Assembly: GCA_947645535.1 (NCBI GenBank)
Contig: CANSDD010000059.1
Location: 1-10,228 of the forward strand
Length of the DNA stretch: 10,228 nt
From: an uncultured Mycoplasmatota bacterium
GTDB lineage: Bacteria > Bacillota_I > Bacilli_A > RF39 > UBA660
Direction: 5' to 3'
This document shows positions 6,998 through 10,228 of this stretch, one piece after another. The notes below the pieces were generated by a model, which searched no databases, had not been told where the DNA came from, and saw nothing but the letters and a program-made list of their open reading frames with translations. The position numbers were made by a program, and so were the translations under genes. Positions within the stretch are counted from its first letter, which is position 1, and each line of letters begins with the position of its first letter.

Positions 6998-7420
6998 ATG
7001 GATAATTATCATTTAGAAAGATTTATAAAAGCACAAGAAGAGGATTATGAAATAGCATTAAAAGAAATTAGAAGTGGTAAAAAAAGAAGTCATTGGATTT
7101 GGTATATTTTTCCGCAATTAGTTGGACTTGGTAGTAGTTTTAATGCAGAATACTATGGAATTAAAAATCAAGAAGAAGCAGAAGCATATCTTAAAAATGA
7201 AGTATTATATCATCATTTAGTAGAAATATGTGAGGCATTATTAGAATTAGAATCTAATGATATTGTAGATATCATGGGGTATCCAGATAATTTAAAATTA
7301 CAATCTTCTATGACATTATTTGATTTTATAACTTTACATGATAGTATTTTTAGAAGTGTGCTAGAAAAGTTTTATCAAGGAGAAGGGGATAAACAAACAA
7401 TTAAGATGCTAACTTTATAG
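6998..7420 (+). CDS. DUF1810 family protein
   Basis: The 140-residue protein matches DUF1810 over its full length: an N-terminal YHLERFIKAQE helix, ALKEIRSGKKRSHWIWYIFP then QLVGLG, YYGIKNQEEAEAYL, and SSMTLFDFI. The family is small, soluble and cytosolic, and its function is unknown. The conserved Ser-His-Trp-x-Trp-Tyr-x-x-Pro-Gln core could be a binding or active site, but this is not established. The stop codon lies in the 3' arm of the terminator hairpin, so the last codons double as terminator sequence. Confidence 0.88.
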   Translation: MDNYHLERFIKAQEEDYEIALKEIRSGKKRSHWIWYIFPQLVGLGSSFNAEYYGIKNQEEAEAYLKNEVLYHHLVEICEALLELESNDIVDIMGYPDNLKLQSSMTLFDFITLHDSIFRSVLEKFYQGEGDKQTIKMLTL

Positions 7421-7430
7421 CATCTTTTTT
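7403..7430 (+). terminator. Intrinsic terminator overlapping the DUF1810 stop codon
   Basis: AAGATGCTA (7403-7411) pairs perfectly with TAGCATCTT (7418-7426) around a 6-nt loop, and a T-run continues to 7430. The TAG stop is the first three bases of the 3' arm. Confidence 0.9.
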
Positions 7431-7466
7431 AAGATTATTAAAAATATTAGAGTTAAAAAAAATTAG

Positions 7467-7495
7467 TTTACATATTCAAAAAAATATTATATTAC
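7467..7495 (+). promoter_or_regulatory. Putative promoter of the Nudix gene
   Basis: TTTACA (7467-7472), a 17-bp spacer and TATTAC (7490-7495). AAGGAAG before the ATG at 7519 is the ribosome site. Confidence 0.5.
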
Positions 7496-7518
7496 TGGTT
7501 GCTTGAAAGGAAGATTTT

Positions 7519-7959
7519 ATGGAAAATAGAAAAAAAGTAGTTGGGACATTATTTTTTAAAGATGGAAAATTATTGATTGATAAGCCAAGAAAAAGACCAA
7601 CATATCAGATGATTGGTGGAAGTGTAGAAGAAAACGAAGAAGTATATGATGCAGCTATTAGAGAGTGTCATGAAGAATTAGGAGAAAAAGCAATTTTTGA
7701 TCCAAGTAAAGTTGTTCCATTTATGGATTTTGACGAGATTGCAACAAGCGATCAAAAAACACTTCTTCATATGTATATTTTTATGTATGAAGGACAGTTG
7801 GAGGGAGAATTAACTTGTTCTGAAGAGATAGAAGATTTTATGTGGTTTGGAGAAAATGATGATCAATCAATTTTATCAAATACTTTAAAAAATGAAATTT
7901 TTCCGTATTGCCAAAAACTTGGATATTTTTCACCTAATAAAAGTAAAAAAATGGGGTAA
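7519..7959 (+). CDS. Nudix hydrolase
   Basis: The 146-residue protein contains a complete Nudix box, G34-x5-E40-x7-R48-E49-x2-E52-E53-x-G55 (starting GSVEENEEVYDAAI and ending RECHEELG). Its glutamates bind the Mg2+ that drives hydrolysis of a nucleoside-diphosphate-linked substrate. The N-terminal strand pair VVGTLFFKDGKLLID and the GG before the box are typical. The substrate is not predictable, and (d)NTP clean-up or 8-oxo-dGTP removal are common roles. The gene is monocistronic, with its own promoter and terminator. Confidence 0.9.
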   Translation: MENRKKVVGTLFFKDGKLLIDKPRKRPTYQMIGGSVEENEEVYDAAIRECHEELGEKAIFDPSKVVPFMDFDEIATSDQKTLLHMYIFMYEGQLEGELTCSEEIEDFMWFGENDDQSILSNTLKNEIFPYCQKLGYFSPNKSKKMG

Positions 7960-7968
7960 CCATTTTTT
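7946..7968 (+). terminator. Intrinsic terminator with the Nudix stop codon in its loop
   Basis: AAAAAATGG (7946-7954) pairs with CCATTTTTT (7960-7968). The 5-nt loop GGTAA contains the TAA stop. Confidence 0.85.
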
Positions 7969-7993
7969 ATTTTGAAATTTGATAGGACATTAG

Positions 7994-8022
7994 TTTAATT
8001 TTTATGATAGGTGTGCTATAAT
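7994..8022 (+). promoter_or_regulatory. Promoter of the tRNA gene
   Basis: TTTAAT (7994-7999), a 17-bp spacer and TATAAT (8017-8022), with TG in extended -10 position (8014-8015). It would start transcription about 12 nt before the mature tRNA 5' end. Confidence 0.7.
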
Positions 8023-8041
8023 TAGTATTGGAAAGAAAAAT

Positions 8042-8115
8042 GCCGCAATAGTATAGTGGTATTACGAGGCCATGGTAAGGCTTTAATGTAGGTCCGATTC
8101 CTACTTGCGGCACCA
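8042..8115 (+). tRNA. tRNA-Thr(GGU), atypical
   Basis: The gene folds as a tRNA of 74 nt including an encoded CCA. The acceptor stem is GCCGCAA/TTGCGGC with A73. U8-A14 and G18G19 are present. The D-stem has only three pairs (GTA/TAC) with a U13-U22 mismatch. The anticodon stem AGGCC/GGCTT holds the loop ATGGTAA, so the anticodon at 8074-8076 is GGT, reading ACC/ACU. The T-stem is GTAGG/CCTAC. G1-C72, C2-G71, G35 and U36 match known threonine identity elements. The T-loop is TCCGATT, so position 55 is C rather than the nearly invariant U. The gene stands alone with its own promoter, and a long repeat begins at its CCA. It may be a functional tRNA-Thr or a divergent or degenerate copy. Confidence 0.75.
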
Positions 8116-8126
8116 GATTGATAGGA

Positions 8127-8143
8127 AACTCGAACTTCGAGTT
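8127..8143 (+). promoter_or_regulatory. Perfect 17-bp dyad upstream of the small-RNA promoter
   Basis: AACTCGAA-c-TTCGAGTT has perfect 8-bp arms around one central base and is identical in the second copy (9544-9560). It ends 17 bp before the -35 box. It could be an operator or, as RNA, a 7-bp hairpin. No T-run follows, so it is not a terminator by itself. Confidence 0.6.
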
Positions 8144-8151
8144 AAAATAGT

Positions 8152-8179
8152 AAAACGCACTTGATAAAAGCGCGTTTTT
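8152..8179 (+). terminator. Hairpin terminator overlapping the small-RNA promoter
   Basis: AAAACGC (8152-8158) pairs with GCGTTTT (8172-8178), followed by T. It would end the tRNA transcript. The loop contains the TTGATA -35 box of the small-RNA promoter. The arrangement is kept in copy 2, where no tRNA precedes it. Confidence 0.6.
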
Positions 8180-8189
8180 ATGTTATTAT
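8161..8189 (+). promoter_or_regulatory. Promoter of small RNA 1
   Basis: TTGATA (8161-8166), a 17-bp spacer and TATTAT (8184-8189), with TG at 8181-8182. This near-consensus strong promoter is expected to start near 8196. No start codon with a ribosome site follows, so the product is probably non-coding. Confidence 0.8.
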
Positions 8190-8195
8190 GAATAT

Positions 8196-8308
8196 GTCAA
8201 GGAAACTTGCATAAAATAAAAATGGAACATTCAATATGCCAGTGTTGAGTGTTGCCGAATAAATTGGTACCACCTAAATCATTGGATGAGTTAGGTGGAT
8301 TTCTTTTA
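8196..8308 (+). ncRNA. Predicted antisense antitoxin RNA 1
   Basis: This predicted RNA of about 113 nt has three stem-loops. Near the 5' end, CAAG-GAAA-CTTG has a GNRA tetraloop. The second is ACATTCAA/TTGAGTGT (8227-8234/8245-8252). The third is a terminator, CCACCTAA/TTAGGTGG (8270-8277/8291-8298) with an inner TCA/TGA stem, followed by ATTTCTTTT. The RNA runs convergently toward the minus-strand peptide gene, which ends at 8306, and overlaps the 3' UTR of its mRNA by roughly 95 nt. A TTGGTACCACCTAA stretch (8264-8277) repeats, at 11 of 14 positions, as TTGGCGCCACCCAA (8417-8430) inside the peptide mRNA leader on the opposite strand, giving a second pairing site. These are the features of a type I antitoxin RNA. 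The start and end are predicted, not mapped. Confidence 0.65.
8213..8252 (-). terminator. Predicted terminator of the toxin mRNA (minus strand)
   Basis: Read on the minus strand, ACACTCAA and TTGAATGT form a stem with one C-A mismatch, followed by a T-rich tract (ATTTTTATTTT). The equivalent hairpin in copy 2 is perfect over 7 bp and is also followed by T-runs on the minus strand. Confidence 0.45.
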
Positions 8309-8389
8309 TATTAGAGTTATAAATAACAGTAATAATAAAAGGAAGATAATAATTACTAAAGCAAAGATTAGTAAATCTTTCTTGTTCAT
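8306..8389 (-). CDS. 27-residue hydrophobic peptide, predicted type I toxin
   Basis: On the minus strand an ATG (8389-8387) follows GGGAGG by 7 nt, an excellent ribosome site. The product starts MNKKDLLIFALVIII, continues as an unbroken run of Leu, Ile and Phe, and ends FITLI before TAA. It is a single membrane helix with a short Lys/Asp N-terminus, the usual form of pore-forming type I toxins. It has its own promoter, and its mRNA 3' end is antisense to the small RNA transcribed toward it. The leader hairpin AAGTTGG/CCAAACTT carries the direct-repeat pairing site. I do not recognise the peptide as Fst, TxpA, BsrG or another named toxin. Toxicity is inferred from form and context only. Confidence 0.7.
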   Translation of the reverse strand: MNKKDLLIFALVIIIFLLLLLLFITLI

Positions 8390-8452
8390 TGTATCGCCTC
8401 CCTTCCTTAATGAAGTTTGGCGCCACCCAACTTATTAAATGTTCCTTTAGAA

Positions 8453-8481
8453 ATTATAACAAACAAATGTTTATAACACAA
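8453..8481 (-). promoter_or_regulatory. Promoter of the toxin mRNA (minus strand)
   Basis: On the minus strand, TTGTGT (8481-8476), a 17-bp spacer and a TG-extended TATAAT (8458-8453). It gives a leader of about 57 nt before the peptide ATG. The leader contains the direct repeat that can pair with the small RNA. Confidence 0.75.
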
Positions 8482-8515
8482 TAATTTTATACTAAATTAC
8501 GGCAATTTAGTAAAC

Positions 8516-8599
8516 ATTATGTGGAGTTTAATATTATCTGTAGTTATTTAAAAGAACCCTTATTTTACTTAAGTTCTTTTTGCTTTTACTCCACATAAT
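8516..8599. repeat. 12-bp perfect inverted repeat enclosing a terminator-like hairpin
   Basis: ATTATGTGGAGT (8516-8527) and ACTCCACATAAT (8588-8599) are perfect inverted repeats 60 bp apart. Inside, AAAAGAAC (8550-8557) pairs with GTTCTTTT (8573-8580), followed by T, which gives a terminator on either strand. A further copy of the core, CCACATAA, occurs directly at 8608-8615. The block could insulate the toxin unit from the regulator gene or be the remnant of a small inverted-repeat element. Confidence 0.55.
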
Positions 8600-8615
8600 A
8601 TGTATGTCCACATAA

Positions 8616-8725
8616 GGTTACTTATTTGGATATCCAAATAAATAACACACTTGCATATTGGCTATGCTAATATGTCATAGCTCTACAATTTGTAGAGAAA
8701 ATATTATGTATTTATATGTTAAAAT
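8616..8725 (+). promoter_or_regulatory. Control region of the XRE-CYTH gene with three dyads
   Basis: Three dyads follow one another. TTATTTGGAT/ATCCAAATAA (8622-8641) is a perfect 20-bp palindrome extended by GTTA/TAAC. CATATTGGC-tat-GCTAATATG lies at 8654-8674 (one G-T pair). CTCTAC-aattt-GTAGAG lies at 8681-8697. A TG-extended -10 (TGtTAAAAT, 8717-8725) follows, 17 bp before the ATG at 8742. The dyads are likely sites for the XRE protein or another regulator. Confidence 0.5.
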
Positions 8726-8741
8726 TTAATTGGTGATATAA

Positions 8742-9035
8742 ATGAATATAGGTAATAGAATAGCAAAATTAAGAAAGGAAAAATGTGTAACACAACAACA
8801 ACTAGCAGACAAGCTTTTTGTAACTGATAAAACAATTTCAAATTGGGAATCTAATAGAACAGAACCTGATTTAGAAACAATAATAAGAATAAGCGAAATA
8901 TTAGAAGGAAGCATTGGCTATTTAATTTATGGATATAATCATAAAAATGATATTGAAAATGAAATTAAAATAAAATTATCTAAAGATGAATTTATAATTA
9001 TTGAAAATATTATGAAAAAAATGCTGAATTTTTAA
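8742..9035 (+). CDS. XRE HTH plus start of CYTH domain (5' part of split gene)
   Basis: The 97-residue reading frame has an XRE/Cro helix-turn-helix at residues 5-62 (AKLRKEKCVTQQQLADKLFV then TDKTISNWE). It continues into the first strand of a CYTH domain: E72-x-E74-x-K76 is the ExExK signature of CYTH triphosphatases and class IV adenylate cyclases. It stops at 9033-9035, a few residues after an A7 run (9015-9021). The rest of the CYTH domain continues at once in the -1 frame, so this is one gene of about 248 codons split by a frameshift. GGTGAT precedes the ATG. It lies between the two small-RNA/toxin copies. The protein could couple DNA binding to a phosphate or nucleotide ligand. Confidence 0.75.
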   Translation: MNIGNRIAKLRKEKCVTQQQLADKLFVTDKTISNWESNRTEPDLETIIRISEILEGSIGYLIYGYNHKNDIENEIKIKLSKDEFIIIENIMKKMLNF

Positions 9036-9490
9036 AAAATAATAAGCAATATGATACTTATTATCAACCGCTACATAGGAAGTTTTTAAAAGAAAATAAA
9101 GAGACTATAAATGAATGGCTTAGAATTGGTATAAGAGGTAACAAAAAAATCTTAAATTATAAAAATTGGTATGATAATATGTATTGTGATGAATATGAAG
9201 TTGAGATAGATGATGATAAAAATTTAGATAAAATATTTCAAATATTAGGATTAGAAAAGATTGCCACAGTAAGTAAAGTAAGAAATACATATTTTTATTT
9301 AAATAAGTATGAAGTTGCCTTGGATTATGTTGATAATCTTGGATACTTTATAGAAATAGAAGTAAAAAAATATGATGAAAATGCAATAAAAGAATATGAT
9401 AACTTAATTAAAGTTGCAAAAGATCTTAACTTGAATTTAAATAATATAGATAAAAGAGGTTATCCATATCATATTATTTATAATGATTAA
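9014..9490 (+). pseudogene. CYTH domain (3' part of the split XRE-CYTH gene)
   Basis: The frame is open from 9005 and carries the remainder of a CYTH domain. It reads NAEFLKNNKQYDTYYQPLH, EWLRIGIRG, YKNWYDNMYCDEYEVEIDD, then a VSKVRNTYFYLNKYEVALDY strand pair, LGYFIEIE and KRGYPYHIIYND. This order (dTYY, EWLRIR-like, EVEI, K/R-x-R-x-x-Y, ALD, FIEIE) is that of CyaB/ThTPase-like proteins. An ATG at 9179 is in frame but lies in mid-domain and has no ribosome site, so it is not a start. One extra A in the A7 run at 9015-9021 would fuse this to the HTH part. The sequence is well preserved for a dead gene, so the break is recent, bypassed by slippage, or a sequencing error. Confidence 0.75.
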
Positions 9491-9530
9491 CTAAAAATAA
9501 AAAGTTATTGTACGTCCTCCTTTAGGGTAT
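9491..9530. other. Short spacer before repeat copy 2
   Basis: About 40 bp between the CYTH stop codon and the second repeat. No gene or clear hairpin is seen. A short stretch (TGTAcGTCC) resembles part of the tRNA T-arm but does not extend. Confidence 0.4.
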
Positions 9531-9631
9531 CAGATTGATAAGAAACTCGAACTTCGAGTTAAAATAGTAAAACGCACTTGATAAACGCGCGTTTTTATGA
9601 TATTATGAATATGTCAAGGAAACTTGAATAA
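9531..9631 (+). repeat. Regulatory repeat, copy 2
   Basis: Nearly identical to 8114-8214 at a constant offset of 1417 bp. The dyad (9544-9560), the terminator-like hairpin, the TTGATA (9578-9583)/17 bp/TATTAT (9601-9606) promoter and the GAAA-tetraloop hairpin are all preserved. No tRNA precedes this copy, so the block belongs to the small-RNA unit rather than to the tRNA. Confidence 0.9.
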
Positions 9632-9731
9632 AAAATTAAAAAATGGAACATTCAGTTTTCCGATGTTGAATGTCTACCCAAATTATTTGAGTCAACATTT
9701 AATTCATATTTGAATTAAATGTCATTTTTTT
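9613..9731 (+). ncRNA. Predicted antisense antitoxin RNA 2
   Basis: This is the second copy of the small RNA, about 119 nt, with the same three-hairpin plan. The first hairpin is TCAAG-GAAA-CTTGA. The second is a perfect ACATTCA/TGAATGT stem (near 9649-9676). The terminator is a perfect 12-bp stem, ACATTTAATTCA/TGAATTAAATGT (9695-9706/9711-9722), with T7. The 5' third is almost identical to copy 1, while the rest differs in sequence but keeps the fold. The linker TTTGAGTCAACA resembles GTACTCAACA at about 9850-9859 in the leader of the opposing peptide remnant. So the pairing motif differs from copy 1 but is partly kept within the pair. Confidence 0.6.
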
Positions 9732-9815
9732 ATAACTACTATCATAATGATAAAGAGAAATAAAATGATAGCAATGAGCTTAAGAACTTTTAAGATAAAA
9801 AGTCTTAGTTTTTAT
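9722..9815 (-). pseudogene. Decayed hydrophobic peptide gene (toxin 2 remnant)
   Basis: On the minus strand the ribosome site GAGGGGG (9826-9832) is followed not by ATG but by ATA, at the place (9815-9813) that aligns with the start codon of copy 1. That frame stops after a few codons. A hydrophobic run, LKLIAIILFLFIIMIVVIKK, is open in another frame and ends at TGA (9724-9722), just before the small-RNA terminator. The leader keeps the pattern GTTGaGTnnnnCCAAA of copy 1 (GTTGgGTnnnnCCAAA), showing common origin. A TACAAT -10 is visible, but no good -35. The peptide gene thus seems lost while its antisense RNA remains. Confidence 0.5.
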
Positions 9816-9904
9816 TTTTATCAAACCCCCTCTCTATAAGAAATTTGGTAGTACTCAACAACTGATATTCACTATAAAAATTGTACTAAATAATCTAGTG
9901 CAGC

Positions 9905-10144
9905 ACATTGAATTTTATCAATTTAATAACATGCTTGTTTTATAAGATTATTCCTTTGCATGTTTTTATATTATGTAGAAGAAATGTAAAAATCAAAAAG
10001 GTAAAAATAAATAGTTATAAAAAAATATATTTATAGAAAGCTTAAATCTTTGAATTTTTTGAGGTTTAATATAATTTAAAATATGATAAAATATTTACAA
10101 GGAGTAAATTTGATTTTGTAAATTTAGAAAAATATATTTGTACA
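9905..10144. other. Intergenic region, no gene seen
   Basis: Very AT-rich, with no supported reading frame. AACATGC (9928-9934) and GCATGTT (9958-9964), followed by TTTATATT, could be a weak terminator with a long loop. TTGAGG and TATGAT near 10058-10086 are a possible promoter, followed by AAGGAG (about 10099-10104) without a usable start codon. Confidence 0.4.
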
Positions 10145-10174
10145 TTGATAATAATAATTTCCAAGATATATAAT
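10145..10174 (+). promoter_or_regulatory. Promoter of the gene at the window end
   Basis: TTGATA (10145-10150), an 18-bp spacer and TATAAT (10169-10174), 26 nt before the ATG at 10201. Confidence 0.65.
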
Positions 10175-10200
10175 CAGTAACTGAAAGTAGGATAAATATT

Positions 10201-10228
10201 ATGGCTAATAGATCGTATTTATATGCAA
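10201..10228 (+). CDS. Start of a gene, truncated by the window end
   Basis: ATG is preceded by AGGA at good spacing and a near-consensus promoter. Only nine codons are visible, MANRSYLYA. Uncharacterised proteins beginning MANRSYLY are known in bacteria, so this may be one of them, but nine residues do not allow assignment. Confidence 0.5.

Larger units (their letters stand above)
8114..8214 (+). repeat. Regulatory repeat, copy 1
   Basis: This block of about 100 bp begins at the CA of the tRNA CCA and recurs 1417 bp downstream (9531-9631) without gaps. By eye it differs at four positions (8124, 8169, 8183, 8210). It contains a perfect 17-bp dyad (8127-8143), a terminator hairpin (8152-8179), a consensus promoter (8161-8189) and the 5' end of a predicted small RNA with a GAAA tetraloop hairpin. 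Such strong conservation upstream of a promoter suggests the dyad is a protein-binding site. Confidence 0.9.

Noticed and set aside
8264..8307. T-box riboswitch (TGGTACC followed by a terminator hairpin)
   Set aside because: The motif and competing hairpin look like the 3' end of a T-box, and UGGU could pair with the ACCA end of the neighbouring tRNA. However, the transcript is only about 113 nt and has no room for Stem I. No + strand gene follows before the convergent peptide gene, and copy 2 keeps the fold but loses the motif. A T-box covariance-model hit would reopen this.
9015..9021. Classical -1 ribosomal frameshift site in the XRE-CYTH gene
   Set aside because: The zero-frame codons place G, not A, before AAA AAA, so a tandem slip of the X-XXY-YYZ type is not satisfied and no downstream stimulatory hairpin is obvious. 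Transcriptional slippage, a mutation or a sequencing error fit better.
9179..9490. Independent 103-residue gene starting at 9179
   Set aside because: The frame is open and CYTH-like well upstream of this ATG, to 9005, and no ribosome site precedes it.
9505..9535. tRNA remnant before repeat copy 2
   Set aside because: A short match (TGTA-GTCC) to the tRNA T-arm and a CA before GATTG exist, but no acceptor or T-stem pairing can be drawn.
8114..9631. Attachment sites (attL/attR) of an integrated element, formed by the 1417-bp-spaced repeat
   Set aside because: The repeat starts at the tRNA 3' end, but it contains a promoter and an RNA gene, does not include the tRNA T-arm, and no integrase is present. 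Cassette duplication explains it better.

Overview
The window is strongly AT-rich and densely coded on the + strand. It has strong GGAGG-type ribosome sites, TG-extended -10 promoters and intrinsic terminators. TGG encodes Trp and TGA is a stop (it ends the MerR gene), so this is not the Mycoplasma code. Membrane-tethered XRE and MerR regulators and a small zinc-ribbon membrane protein fit a low-GC gut-type Bacillota (Bacilli or Clostridia). The species cannot be named from this sequence alone.

Positions 1-2900 hold a close-packed run: the 3' part of an AAA-family ATPase gene that looks frameshifted near the window edge, an EamA/DMT-type transporter, a two-TM zinc-ribbon protein, and a 333-residue protein of unknown family. 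The run ends at a hairpin terminator. Positions 2940-7968 hold short, mostly separately promoted units: a ComEB-like dCMP deaminase; an XRE regulator with six membrane segments behind an imperfect tandem repeat; a YjbR/MmcQ protein with a hypothetical partner; a MerR regulator with two membrane segments behind a 19-bp-spacer promoter and operator, translationally overlapped with a YbjQ protein; a DUF1810 protein; and a Nudix hydrolase.

From 7980 onward the character changes to sparse coding and abundant structured non-coding DNA. A promoter drives an odd tRNA-Thr(GGU). Directly after its CCA begins a block of about 100 bp that recurs 1417 bp downstream almost unchanged. Each copy carries a perfect 17-bp dyad, a terminator whose loop holds the -35 box of a consensus promoter, and the 5' end of a predicted small RNA of about 115 nt. 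In copy 1 the small RNA runs convergently into an unlisted minus-strand gene (8306-8389). That gene encodes a 27-residue, almost wholly hydrophobic peptide with its own strong promoter and ribosome site. The 3' ends of the two RNAs overlap, and a 14-bp direct repeat (11/14) gives a second pairing site between the small RNA and the peptide mRNA leader. This is the architecture of a convergent type I toxin-antitoxin locus (compare the Fst/par family), although the peptide does not look like Fst. Copy 2 keeps the small RNA, but its peptide gene has lost its start codon and frame.

Between the two copies lies a regulator made of an XRE HTH fused to a CYTH (class IV adenylate cyclase/triphosphatase) domain. 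It is split by a frameshift at an A7 run and preceded by several dyads, including a perfect 20-bp palindrome. The last 28 bases begin another gene.
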